From positions 434,001 to 498,000 of the forward strand of contig VTFK01000243.1 in the NCBI GenBank assembly GCA_009617715.1: 64,000 nt of DNA, in the 5' to 3' direction. The position numbers were made by a program, and so were the translations under genes. Every line of letters starts with the position of its first letter. Position 1 is the stretch's first letter. The stretch is from Plectrocnemia conspersa (taxonomy: Eukaryota; Arthropoda; Insecta; Trichoptera; Polycentropodidae). Shown one piece after another: positions 1 through 11,332 of the stretch. The notes under the pieces were generated by a model. It did no database searches. It was not told the origin of the DNA and saw nothing but the letters and a program-made list of their open reading frames with translations.

Positions 1-1348
1 CAATAAACATAAACCCCGTGGCATACGTGTAAACAAAACATTTCGCGAAAATAAAAATGTAAGGACGTATTTGGCAATGTCAAAGTTTGCGCTTTTTGTT
101 AAAAATAAAATGAGAGGACAGCAACAACAAGGGCAATTTAACAATAAGATCATTGTTACTGATTAAAATAAATGACACAAGATTCATAAAAATGGTAATC
201 GGAGTTATTTTAGAACGCTTTGGAACCTTATGATTTTCATTTTTATTAAGCAAATATGACTAAAATGTATATGTTTGTAGAAAGCAGAAAAATATTTTAT
301 TATTTTATTTATACAATTTTACTGAAAATAAAATATAAATAACAAAACTTCTAGCTTCTAAGTTTGCATTATGTCTATGGTTATATAAGTTTAGCAACAG
401 TAGAACTGTACCTGCTCGTTAGGAGATGATATTTTGACTGGTCGTTTTTTAGAGTAGTTCTTTAATATTGTAGTTTAGCGTTAATTGTTTTAGAATGGTT
501 GGTGTTTTATTGTATTTCGTTCCGTTTGGGAAGATTACTCCAATTATTTGTAAATGTGAGGGACCCGCATCGATTAATTTTTATTTAGTTCAATTAATTG
601 CAGCATATTTTAACGAACAACAGCTTATATAATTAATATATTTTGTTCAATGCATCCCATTTACTATTTCATAAGTTACTATTTTATAATTAGATTTACA
701 AAAAAAATCCTCCTAGTGCTGGTCGCATAAATCATATGTGTGAAAGGATATTTTAAGTTTTTTTTAGTTAAATAATATCTTATATAACAATTTTGAATTT
801 TTTTTGGCTAATGGCTTAGCTGGGATATTTTTTCATAAAACTAATATTATAATAATGACAAAATATATTTTTTTGTATTAAGTACGCCATCTAAGAATTC
901 TTACAAAATTTAATAATATTTTTAACATATTGTAACTCATAATTTATATTAGTATTTTTATAAAAAAATATAGATGGCTTTGCATTATATTAATTATATA
1001 TTTAATTTGAAACGAATTTTTCATCAAAAATATTGTTTCAATAAATTATAACGATGAAAGTTGAACTATTTTATATCATTATAGGATAAAGACAAGGAAT
1101 TTAGGATTTCAGAAATATATCTAACTGACATATAAATATATCAATAAGCAATTTTCGCCAATTAATATTGTGCAAATGTAATATAAAATATGAGTCAACG
1201 TATCGTTTTATTAAATTTAAACATACAAAAAGAAAACATATAATTAATAATATTCATATGTAAGATGAAATTAATTTTGAGAATTTACTCAACCAATAAT
1301 CGAATTAAACGGTTAAAAAAATGTTTCCATAAATTACATATGGCCACC
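1..1348. other. AT-rich DNA downstream of TXNL1
   Basis: Probably the TXNL1 3' UTR for the last few hundred bases, then intergenic. A plus-strand open frame at 1265-1582 is the antisense of TXNL1 exon 6 and is not a gene. No repeat was recognised. Confidence 0.5.
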
Positions 1349-2887
1349 TTAGTGGCTCTCTCCTTTCTTTCCTGCAATTCGCTTAAAATCCCCCATGTTG
1401 GTGGTGCATATGGGCGATCCGTAAAAGGCCAAATGGTTGATGCGCGTCAATTCGTCTCCATTTTGATTATCCTTAATAAATACTTGAATGTTCTGCACGT
1501 TTTGGAACTTAACGAAGCGCAACGGAATCGGGATGCCTTCCAAGTTTTCCTTAGTCACGCTGAAATGAAATATTTTATATAATAATTTGTAACAGATATT
1601 AAATATTTGAGTATCAAAAAGCGTTTACGTCAACTCTTGAACGGCTTGATTGGACATCGCCATATCGAAATCGAGCGTCCTCGGCTGATTTATAAACAAC
1701 TTTACAGTTTTGGGCCCATTGGGGGAGGATGTTTTAATCATTAATGAGTTAATCTTGACAGCCTAGAAACAATAATTTTAAATTAGATAATGTATAGATA
1801 CACTTTTCTATTGTATTAATCACTTACTTGATTGAAAGTCACGGAAATTATTAATTGTTCATCACAATCGCTTTCAAGATAGCCTCCTTGAGCTGTCAGT
1901 GCATGATCGAAAGTATGATCATCGGACTCGTTCAAGCATTCGCTTTGTCCTTTCATAATAAATGTTGATAAATCCATCTAAAATAGATGCATATTAATAT
2001 TTTCTTAAAAAATCAATTTATATTTGCATTGAACATACATGACCGGCAACTGGACTCTCGCCTCCCGCTGTACTTTCATCTCCATAATGCTGTCTAACCT
2101 TGTTTTCAAGCGTAGCAGAATCTGCCCCTTGCAATCTATCTATTCGAGTCTAAAAATACAAATACAAAATGTTCACGCCTCGACCATTCAGTTATGACAC
2201 TGATTTTCCGGGTATTTTGAAAACCGTAAGAATCATTTTATGTATGTATAACATGCATAATATTGAAAATTTGAAGGGACCAGCATATAACGATACTGAT
2301 TATTATACATTGCTTGCGAAATAAAAGCAGATCCTGCCAATAGTGGAAATTGAAGAACTCTTTATTGTCATTGTTTATGGCCTGAAATTTCAGAATGAAA
2401 TTTCAGAATGAAATTTCATGCATAAATATATAATATAAAAATAAAAAATAAATAAATAAATAACGATAAATCACTTCTTTGCATATTTAATGATATAACA
2501 AAGGGTTAGATATATATATATATATTAAAACGTTAATTAATATATACCTTGTTTCTATAAAAAATAAATGTAGGCATTGCGCTGACGCCTTGAGCGGCAG
2601 CAGTTTCGGCACATGCATCCACGTCTACTTTTAAAAACACAGCTCTGGGAAACTTCGCCGGTAGTTGCTCGAAAAACGGAGCAATTCGTTGGCACGGTGG
2701 ACACCTGAAAATCGTACCGCGTTCATAGCGAACATGTGCAATGACATGACGTTGCATATGAAAAGTTCAACTATTCAAAGCTTGTATACCATGTTGCTGT
2801 AAAATCCACGACGACCAGCTTGGTGCCGGCGGACGCCATTTCAGTTTGGAAGTGACCTTCGTTCTCGATCACCGTAGCTAACCCCAT
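1349..2887 (-). CDS. TXNL1: Thioredoxin-like protein 1 (thioredoxin + PITH domain), complete, six exons
   Basis: Six exons on the minus strand join in frame: 2887-2790, 2704-2548, 2149-2039, 1977-1828, 1762-1629 and 1559-1349. All have GT..AG introns and the total is 861 nt, or 286 aa; human TXNL1 is 289 aa. Residues 1 to about 107 form a thioredoxin fold with active site W33-C34-P35-P36-C37 and the downstream cis-Pro segment SAMPTF. Residues from about 115 to the end form the PITH domain, with the family signatures CLNESDDHTFDHAL, LESDCDEQL and a C-terminal GKKGESH that matches the vertebrate protein. Known family role: a cytosolic or nuclear redox protein associated with the 26S proteasome lid through PITH. 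The start is the first ATG of the conserved N-terminus (MGLATVIENEGHF). The dipeptide between the redox cysteines is Pro-Pro rather than the usual Gly-Pro. It is divergent to USP39 with about 1.4 kb between starts. Confidence 0.95.
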
Positions 2888-4286
2888 TTTGATCAATCAA
2901 AGAGCCGACACCCGGCTGACAGCGGCGGCGAATATTCTTTTTGTCAACTCATGTGTCATAACACGATAAATATCGGCTAGAAAAAAACAAGCATTTACAA
3001 TAAAAAATAATAGTGCAATGTAAGCAATATTGTTTTATTATAATATTTTGTGTTTTTAATTACATTTATTATACATATACGTATATAATTTTGGTTGTAC
3101 AGTTGGTTGGGGTAATATTGAACATTATTTATTTAATAATTCGTTATTGTGCGCTTTATGTTTTATTAATATTATAGACAAAATATAATAGGTATTTAGA
3201 ATTATTTATACAAATTTATTCAAATTAGGTTTAAATTAATATATTCAGCAAAACCTGCTATTTCCCAGACCCGGCTAAGAGTTTACGGGCCTCAAGGAAA
3301 TATATGTAGGGTCCGTTGAGTTATCATTTGTATGAAGAGACGCAACCTCATTGCAGTATGAGGGGCCTCAGAAAACCCCTAACATCTGAGCCTGCCCTGC
3401 TATTCCCTCATCATACATTTTATTTTTAAGCATCTAAAAATGTTGATCTAATGATCCTAAGATTTGAAGAGTAAGCCAAATACTAAAATGTTGTTCATCT
3501 CAAGCTTTTTATTTTCCATACACGCAGACGTCATAAGGGAAGATATATTTATTCTAGTTTTTATGTACAACCGGTTCAGTTGATAGCAAAAAAAGGTAAT
3601 TTGTCAGTAAATATGAATTTTTACCATATTTTTAAGCAAGATGATTTTAAATTTTTTTAATTTTACTGTAGAACGTGTGTCTAATTGCCACCCGTCACCT
3701 CCCGTCACCGAAGTATTGTTTTATTGATCTCGTTTATTGCCTAAAGGCAACTAATTAAATCTCTTTTTTAGATACCAAACTTTAAACTAAATAACAAAAG
3801 TTGTATTTGTAGTCGAAGGATATTAATATAAAATACACAATCGTGTAAATACTGCAGCGAAAGCGACCGATACGAAACGCTAGTGAGTGTCCGCAACAAG
3901 TTCGCGCGTGTCGACAGATTTTCGCAGTTTCAATTGAAAAGTTGATTGGAGCCGTAAGAGAACGAGCATTTTTGTGTGATATGAGTCGTCATAGTGATTA
4001 TAAAACCAATTTTAGAAAAACGTTGGCCTGGAGAGAAACCTCAAATGAAATCGGGCCAACGTCTTTTTAAATGAGATTTTTGAAGTCGTTCCAAAAAAAG
4101 TTAAAAAAACGCTGATTTATTGTTTTATTTATTTTATTTTTATTTATTGCCATTTTATTATAAAGCGAACTCCTAAAAGTAATTAAAATAAAAAATCTAT
4201 ATATTAGTTATGGTTGAATTTAAAAACGTTAAAGCCAACAAACTCAATTGACAGCTACCGAAGCGTCAGTGGTTTTTGAAAACAAG
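2888..4286. promoter_or_regulatory. Shared upstream region between divergent TXNL1 and USP39
   Basis: The 1.4 kb between the two divergent start codons must hold both promoters. Three GC-richer patches stand out from AT-rich DNA: 2888-2945 beside the TXNL1 start (probable 5' UTR), 3250-3415 (origin unknown, possibly a repeat fragment), and 3855-4070. No TATA box can be assigned with confidence. I see no other convincing gene apart from the short ORF at 3981-4070. Confidence 0.45.
3981..4070 (+). other. Short open frame (29 codons), possible coding relic
   Basis: ATG at 3981 runs to TAA at 4070 and reads MSRHSDYKTNFRKTLAWRET then SNEIGPTSF. The spacing of Arg/Lys, 'AW' and 'EIG' vaguely recalls the first helices of MADF-type DNA-binding domains (usual pattern: R..AW..I..E.G). 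It is far too short to be that domain. It sits in a GC-richer patch upstream of USP39, so it may be a USP39 upstream ORF, a transposon-derived scrap or chance. Confidence 0.2.
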
Positions 4287-6428
4287 ATGATGGATAACGA
4301 AAAAATGAATCCAGAATCGCAAGTACAAAAACGCAAAGCGTCTGACAGTTCAATGGAAACAACGAGTAAAAAGCCTTCTTTTGTACATCCTATGTAATGA
4401 GTTCACAATATAACCTAAATAATTTTAGCAGGACTTCCGACAAAACTTCAAAGACTGTGCCCATATTTGGACACAATTAATCGCCAATACCTGGATTTCG
4501 ATTTTGAAAAACTTTGCTCAGTTTCGCTGACAAGAATCAACGTTTACGCGTGTTTGGTCTGCGGAAAATATTTTCAGGTTAGCTTTTACGATTATTTTCT
4601 ATGATAAGGTAATTTTGTCTTTTATTGATTACATTTTTGCATTAGGGTCGTGGAACTAACACTCATGCATACACACACTCGGTGTCTGAGAGCCATCACG
4701 TATTTTTGAACCTTCATACGTTAAAGTTTTACTGCTTGCCTGACAATTATGAAGTTATCGGTGAGATATATTTTTTCATCTAATAAAATTTATTTATAAT
4801 TGTGCAAATCGTTTTTCATCTTATTTTAGATTCATCGTTGGATGATATTAAATATGTTTTAAATCCTACGTTTTCCCACACCCAAATCAAATCCTTGGAC
4901 ACGGACACTAAATTGTCCCGAGCGATTGACGGAACAATGTACATGCCAGGAATAGTTGGTTTGAATAATATCAAAGCTAACGATTACTGCAATGTTATAT
5001 TACAGGTATATATTTTTTATAATGTTTATTAAAGCTTAGTTTATATGTATATTATTTATTTAATTAATTTTCAGTGTCTCTCGCATGTTCGCCCTTTGCG
5101 TAATTATTTCTTGCGTGAAGAAAATTATGCTGAAATAAAGCCGCCTCCTGGAGATTCGCAATTTTTATTAGTTCAGCGATTCGGAGAATTGCTACGTAAA
5201 TTGTGGAATCCGCGAGCATTCAAAGCTCACGTTTCTCCTCATGAGATGCTACAAGCTGTCGTATTGTGGTCTCATAAGAAGTTTCAGTTTATAAAACAAG
5301 GTATATTTTATATTAAAAGTATATAATAACAAAATATTTTGAATAAAATATTTATTTTATTTTAGGCGATCCAATTGATTTTTTGTCATGGTTTCTCAAT
5401 TCTCTTCATATAGCTCTCCATGGTACTAAAAAGAGTACTAGTTCAATTATATATAAATCATTTTTAGGTCAAATGAAAATATATACCAGGTATTTATATA
5501 ATAACAAATAAATATTTAAATGATTCCAGAACACTTATAATTTACTAATTTTTAAGAAAATTACCTCCAACTGACGAGGATAACTTAAGAACTTCTTCTA
5601 TGTATGAAGACTATAAAGAAACAGTGACTGAATCGCCGTTTCTCTATTTAACTTGCGATTTACCACCGACTCCCTTGTTTATCGATGAATTTCGTGAAAA
5701 TATCATTCCTCAGGTATAATTATTTTACTGCTCAAAAGCAAATCACAGTACTACATTTTTTTACATTATTTATAGGTTAATCTATATCAACTGCTAACAA
5801 AATTCAACGGACAAGCTGAAAAAGAATATAAAACTTACAAAGACAATTTCTTAAAGCGTTTTGAGATTACAAAATTACCACCATATCTAATTTTATATAT
5901 CAAAAGATTCACTAAAAATACATTTTTCGTGGAGAAAAATCCTACTGTAATCAATTTCCCAGTAAAGTAAGTATCATACTTAAAAACAATAAATTTTGAA
6001 TATGTTTGTATAATATTCATATTTATTTTTTTAGGAATATCGATTTTGGTGAGTTTTTGACTCCTGAAATAAAAGCTAAATATAACGGTAAAACTATTTA
6101 TGATTTGGTGGGAAATATTGTTCACGACGGCAGTCCCGATAAAGGAACATACAGAGCTCACGTGTTGCATCATCCTACACAGCAGTGGTAAGTTTTTATT
6201 TTTATTTATTTATTATGAAAATTACAAATTCTCTTTTTACCTACCTTCATAGCTGCGTACAAATTTTATGCCAGTATAAAATGTTCGAAAAATGTTTATG
6301 CTATAGGAAAATTACTATTATTTTTTAGGTATGAAATGCAGGATCTCCATGTGACGAGTATTTTACCGCAGATGATTACATTGACTGAGGCTTATATACA
6401 AATATATGAACTTAAAATGATTAAATAA
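4287..6428 (+). CDS. USP39: USP39 / Sad1-like U4/U6.U5 tri-snRNP protein (inactive ubiquitin-specific peptidase), ten exons
   Basis: Exons: 4287-4365 (donor uncertain), 4429-4577, 4646-4760, 4830-5005, 5075-5300, 5366-5489, 5557-5713, 5776-5966, 6035-6187, 6329-6428. They join to 1470 nt, 489 aa; human is 565 aa with a longer RS-rich N-terminus. The ZnF-UBP domain starts near CPYLDTINRQYLDFDFEKLC (residues 37-56), with C68xxC71 and a His-rich stretch at 83-100. The USP fold follows. At the catalytic-cysteine box, residues 158-173 read GLNNIKANDYCNVILQ, with Asp166 where active enzymes have Cys, as in all USP39 proteins. Conserved blocks FLLVQRFGELLRKLWNPR, KAHVSPHEMLQAVVL, FLKRFEITKLPPYLI and YRAHVLHH confirm the identity. 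Known role: assembly or stability of the tri-snRNP in splicing, nuclear. The exon 1 donor that keeps the frame is at 4365/4366 (ACGA|GTAAAA). The more obvious-looking donor at 4393 breaks the frame. Confidence 0.95.
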
Positions 6429-6811
6429 TTTGCTTGTAACTTTATTTTTAATAATAAAAATGACTTTTTGTATAAAATCTTATTTTATGTTAAATTCCTA
6501 GATTCTTTTAATAAATCTAAAAATAAATATACTAAGTTAAATTTAAAAATTCTTACTTTCTTACTAGGGAGCAGTGTTTTTAAGTGGCCGAGTTTAGTAT
6601 TTGTAATACATGAGGGATGCCTAACTGCTATATTACATTAAGCCAATTAGTAATTTGGCAGAATAGCTTCTAATAATAAATAAAACAATTTAAAATCCAG
6701 ACCAATGGTTTATTTTTGAACTCTCCAAATAGCTGATTTGGATAGCCATATGTTATTTTACTGGTTTAACACATTTATGGGTTTTTGAAATATAACCGTT
6801 TATTTTCTTTA
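6429..6811. other. 3' flank of USP39
   Basis: AT-rich DNA directly after the USP39 stop. Poly(A)-signal-like AATAAA/AATAAAA motifs at about 6452-6460 and 6510-6530 probably serve USP39. No ORF or repeat of note. Confidence 0.5.
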
Positions 6812-7032
6812 TAAGGTAACCAGATTTTGAAAATATTGAAGGACACTAAAAATTAAAAGGCTATCTCGAAAATTTTGTTCAAAAAAATTCTGAATTTTGG
6901 TTTGGGGAAGGTAAATTGCTGCTGGAGCTAAAAAAATGTCTTTTTGGAAATTTGTGTATAAGAAAGACATAGGACAATATTTTTGAAGAGGATAATTCTC
7001 CTTAAATGAGAACGCCTGGTCATCATAGCTTA
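6812..7032. mobile_element. Small 'ggtaaccagatt' MITE-like element, copy 1
   Basis: The left end reads AAGGTAACCAGATTTTG and the right end, read on the other strand, ATGATGACCAGGCGTTC, an imperfect terminal inverted repeat. The body shares 'aggacactaaaaat' and 'atctcgaaaatttt' with a second copy 380 bp downstream. It is about 220 bp with no coding capacity. Confidence 0.5.
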
Positions 7033-7193
7033 GGAAGCAATTGGACATAACCTGTCACCTTTAGGCATAAACCATAAATCTCCCCCATCTCAATGATGAT
7101 GGTTCAGGGTCTGCACCGCACGATGGTGCTCTTCAGCATTGACGGTACTATGCTCCACGGCGACAACTCTTCGTCGTCTAAGGTCTCTTTAAA

Positions 7194-7356
7194 CTAAGGT
7201 AACCAGATTATGAAAATGTCAAAGGAGGACACTAAAAATAATAAGGGCATCTCGGAAATTTTTGTTTGAGGAAAACTGCGGGGACTAAAAAATGGTCGGT
7301 CCGGATTTGACATTTTTGTTCGAGGAGGACGTCAGATCACCATACTTCAAGCATAA
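7194..7356. mobile_element. Small 'ggtaaccagatt' MITE-like element, copy 2
   Basis: It begins AAGGTAACCAGATTATGAA. The right end on the opposite strand reads AAGTATGGTGATCTGACGTC, an imperfect inverted repeat of the left end. It shares several blocks with copy 1 at 6812 but is shorter and carries a 'aggaggac' motif near both ends. Confidence 0.5.
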
Positions 7357-7379
7357 TTCTATTTTATGTTCAAACTGGA

Positions 7380-8115
7380 GTCGTTTACCATTCTTTTTTT
7401 AAAGATAGGATCCAAAGATCCATGGCAGTCTAGTTAACCACGTTCTTTTTGATGCCAGGTCTTTGCAAAAGTGTCCCATCGCCCTTGTCATTTCACCAAA
7501 GTCAGCTTCCTGGCATCGTCTTTCGACCACCCAATGTGAATAGCTAGTCTCTCAAGAGCTAGCAAGTCAATGAGTGGGACGCTGGCCACTGTCAAAATGC
7601 CAATTTCCGATACCGTGCTACATACCTAGGTAACTCCTCTGTACTCGAGCAAGCTTGAGCCTTTCACTTTCCACCCTCATTACGTTTGCTTGCACGAAAA
7701 TTTGACCACAGAAGGTGAAGCGAACAACTTATTCTCTTTGACTTTGATACACCAATACTCGGCATCAATCTGTAAGTTCCGAAAAAATGAAGCTTGTGAT
7801 CGATCAGGATCCTGTGATATCGCATTGATCTGGAAAACGAAATCTTGAATCCGTCGATAACAAGATTGGGCGGCACCAGCTTTCTACGCTTCGTGAATAA
7901 GCTTCTGATATATTTATGTGGTGAATCCAGTAACATTTTTATGTTTTTGAGAGGTTCTTTGTCGGCCAGACGTAGAAGCGCAGACATGGCGTCGTTTTGC
8001 AAGTCACTCGCTTTCTCAAGCATAGGCACAATCGGCTGTTTATTGCACATGCCGCACTGGATAGCAGGCTATGTGGGAATTTTATCAGGAGCAGGCTATG
8101 TGGGAATTTTATCAG
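7380..8115 (-). pseudogene. Decayed non-LTR retrotransposon (R1/Jockey-like), C-terminal part of the reverse transcriptase ORF
   Basis: On the minus strand, 8050-7664 reads KRRKLVPPNLVIDGFKISFS, then an RYHRILIDHKLHF block (ancestrally an RYLGI-DxKLxF motif) and YRLMPSIG. This is the post-RT region typical of R1/Jockey-type LINEs. Further down (about 7560-7440), broken frames give VASVPLIDLLALERL, IHIGWSKDDARKL and KxQGRWDTF, which match the C-terminal region of the same families. An internal deletion joins KLHFF to YRLMP, and frameshifts and stops are present. The catalytic YADD part is missing. The copy is dead. An exact clade cannot be assigned by eye. Confidence 0.7.
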
Positions 8116-8118
8116 AAT
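8067..8118. repeat. Two-copy direct repeat, about 25 bp unit
   Basis: The unit gcaggctatgtgggaatttt plus atcag occurs twice back to back near the 5' boundary of the LINE remnant (minus-strand sense). It looks like a local replication duplication. Confidence 0.7.
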
Positions 8119-8690
8119 AGTAACTTTTTATCATCCGTATGCAATGGCGACAATTTTGTTACGCGGCAAAAGTCGTTCGTAGAGCTTGCCGAATTTTCAA
8201 CGTGATCATCGTGACGTGCGAGCTCCACTTCTTGCCCAATTGCAACTGGGCGCCAGTCCATCATACACTGGACCCCCGCCATCCATCAGTGTGGAAGAGC
8301 AAGGGACCCTTCTTGGCTACTAGGTTCGTAGGCATAGTTCACGAGATTTTAGTTGAGCGCATGGCGTGACTGTGACATCTAGCGGATCTAGTGCAAACCG
8401 GTATCTCACTCTGTAATTACTATATAAAGAAGCTTCCAAAAAATTATTTCCCATTTCGCAAATTGTACTTGTTAGAATTAAACATATTGCGCTTTGAGAA
8501 AACCTGGATTCAACAAGGGCGCCGAGAATTGAAAAAGTTTGGTAACCACTGTAAGTGAATGAGTCAAAAGATTAAATATTAATTTAAAAAGTCTACTACA
8601 GAAAACATATTTTATTATTTACAAAACGGTAAAAATGTAAAGGATTTTATTTTTTAGTGGTAAACGTCAGCGCATTTTTTTTTCTGGCAA
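8116..8690. other. Unassigned region, probably more degenerate repeat
   Basis: The first 250 bp are GC-richer than their surroundings (about 8190-8360) and may be further decayed transposon sequence. No frame gives a recognisable protein. The rest is AT-rich. Confidence 0.3.
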
Positions 8691-8699
8691 CACTTTCGG

Positions 8700-8840
8700 C
8701 GTTCGATATTCGAATGTGGTGTGGCGGGTCGCGGGGGGTGGCAGCTCCTGCGAGTGCGCTGCCGGTCGCGCTACTCGCTCCAAGCGAACGGGAAAACTCG
8801 CGGAAAATTCTATCCTAACAAAACCTACACACGTAAGACA
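8700..8840 (+). promoter_or_regulatory. GC-rich block with a splice-donor-like end (possible noncoding first exon or promoter)
   Basis: An abrupt GC-rich patch (ggcgggtcgcggggggtggc and similar) lies in AT-rich DNA. It ends in ACACAC|GTAAGA near 8832, which resembles a plus-strand donor. It could be an upstream noncoding first exon of the C1orf21-like gene 7 kb downstream. The sequence does not prove this. Confidence 0.3.
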
Positions 8841-9705
8841 CGCACGTAATAATCATTCCAATAAGGATACACCTATTCGCAGCGACGATATGTTTAACAT
8901 AATAATATAAAACAAATAAAATAATTCGAACGAATCGCACGTGGAAATGTAATTAATAATTCAAATAATAATTTGCCATGGCCGATTGTTATTGCTATTT
9001 AAAAGTAAATTATTAAATTAAAAAAAAAAATTAAATAATATCTGCATAGTGAACATATTATTTTGAAATAAATAAAAATATAATACGATAAATTATCAAT
9101 TGAATTGAACATGAACGATTATTTTAGTTTTATTCGAAAATTTGAATATTTTGTTTTTATCATAGTGAAACGAGTTAGAATCGATAGTGTGCGATTTTAT
9201 CTGACGAACCCTTCTATACAAATGTCACATTCGACCAGGTGAACGAAACCTTTCAATTGTGCACGTAACGCGATATTCCCCCATATAAACATCGTGATTT
9301 GAAAACGACCGTGCTATCGCCATTATATTGCTTTTTTTGCTAGTGCATAGTGTCCGATACACAATATAATGAAAATATTTATTTAATTTTACGATCGCAC
9401 GTGTAGGACCATAGTAATAATGTGTGACCCTTTGACCTCATAATGACTGTATTCAAACAATATAAATAGCACGTGCCATGTGCAAGCTTTTATATTTGAA
9501 TATCACTTTTCGACTTTCGATTTCCAACAGATTCAATATAAGTATTTAAATATTTATCTCTATGGATTCATTTATTGTACTTAATGCCAACAATCCGTTG
9601 ATTCACGATGATTTTCAGCTTCAGGCTATACTGTCCTAGAGTAGAGCTCAGCAACTGGTGTTCCGCGGCATAATTCATTCAACAAAAACAAATCCTAAAT
9701 AACAC
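8841..9705. other. Intergenic DNA, no gene seen
   Basis: AT-rich sequence with no convincing coding frame, splice pairs or repeat structure. Confidence 0.5.
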
Positions 9706-10087
9706 CGTACAACAAGATTTTTACCACAGAGGCGATAAAACTCAATTATTATGTAAATTTACACACTGAATTTAGTAGCAATTAAAAAATATACAATCTG
9801 ATTCTTGCGGCCAGACGTTTAATGTTATAAATACTAAACAGAATTTATGTACCGATTTATATGAATGAAAATTTTACTTTTTCTACATTAAGAAATTAGG
9901 ACAAAACTAAAATTTAAATTAGTGAAATATAAACTGCTTGAGATACTTTATCTTAATAAATAATCAAAATACGTTTTAAAAAAATAAAAATAAAATAAAA
10001 TCTTTTTGGATAAAAATTATTGATACAGTTGAATTTAGTGTGTAAATTTACATCATATTTAAATGATCTTGTTTTGTGGCAGAAAAA
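9706..10087. mobile_element. Foldback or MITE-like inverted repeat
   Basis: The motif atgtaaatttacacact at about 9750-9766 is matched by its reverse complement agtgtgtaaatttacatcat at about 10036-10055. Similarity extends outward: 'acaagat' with a 'gccaca/accaca' block occurs at both outer ends (about 9708-9728 and 10066-10087). The middle is AT-rich and noncoding. Arms about 30-60 bp and total about 380 bp fit a nonautonomous DNA element. Confidence 0.5.
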
Positions 10088-11164
10088 AGTGCAAATCTGT
10101 CAATAAATTAAAATACATCGGTGTAAAAGTAAGAAACTTTTATTATTTTTTCATTATAATAAAATATTACATTAAATAAAACCGCATCAAAAACATTATT
10201 AATAATATTTCTCTGCTACGTATGGTTTATTTCCGGAATGTATTTAAAAAATATAGTTTTAGAAATTTAAAACAATATTTATTTTTCACTTGTGTAAAAC
10301 CACGTTTTTTACATCTACTTCAATTGTGGTTTGCTCTTTGTATATGTCTTAAATTCTTTTGGGGTAGCGTTTATAGTTTGAAATTATTTTATTACTGCCC
10401 ATATAAAATTATATTTTACTGTTCTGTATGAGCACAGATTTTTTTCTATATATTTCTTATTTGTTTGTGATGTGCGGTGAGGTGAGAAAATGTTTCGAAT
10501 CACGAGCCATCTAGCTTTTTAATGAGCTCACCAAACACAACGACGTTTTCGGCGATAGTAGTTGGTACAATTAATGCGGGATGGTGCACCTTTTTTAATT
10601 ATGCGCCATATCATTTTTTTAACATTTTCGTATATATGTTTTTAAGCGTATTTATAGCATATGTACATATATTAATGTATAAAGCTAATATATTTCAAAA
10701 ACCTTAATAAAAATGAAGCATATTAGTCCATCTTAAATCATTTTAACTAAACTAAAATTGGATATGACTCAATATCAAGCGGAGTTGTTATTTTATTGCT
10801 TTCTATTTGAATCGCCTTTGATTTTTTAATATTAATAGCAAAATCTGTATCTGATTTTTGTAAATTTATGAAGAAAGCAATAAATTTGAGATTGTTTCAT
10901 TTATTGGAAAAATACAATCTCTATATAAACTGTTGATTAACGAAGTCCATGTATTTATTATGATATATTGTATTATCAACAGATCTTTTCGTTGTGATGC
11001 TTTATTTATTCGTGTTAATTTCACGCAGAAGGTATACAGATATATCTATAATTAAACTGTAACAACAATTATATTGTATTTGGGACAGATTTTTTTACTT
11101 GTGATAATTGTTAACATTAATTTCACATCGTGTTGTCGAAAAATAAATTTGTTAATATATTAAA

Positions 11165-11332
11165 ACTAATACTCGAAGGACCTGGGTTTAAATCCCATAC
11201 GAATTCTAATATTTTTTAATTTCTATCGTATCCGAAGGATCGGAATTAGTGATTATTATATATTAATAATTCAGATCGATCAGCATAGATTAAGTTTTCC
11301 TAGATCTTCCCAATCTCACGGATGAATAGTTA
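11165..11332 (+). repeat. tRNA-derived SINE, family A, copy 1
   Basis: It contains a B-box-like segment gacctgggtttaaatcccat, followed by the family body (ttctatcgtatccgaaggat, cggaattagtgattattata) and tail (ttaagttttcctagatcttc, caatctcacgga). The same order occurs at 17418, 18660, 60098 and 63525 in this window. The A-box half is weak or missing. Confidence 0.65.

Noticed and set aside
1265..1582. Plus-strand ORF of 105 codons
   Set aside because: It is antisense to TXNL1 exon 6, whose conserved PITH-domain sequence is on the minus strand.
5835..6173. Minus-strand ORF of 112 codons
   Set aside because: Antisense to USP39 exons 8 and 9.
7664..8050. Intact host gene of 128 codons
   Set aside because: The sequence matches the post-RT region of LINE proteins with an internal deletion, so it is a retrotransposon remnant.
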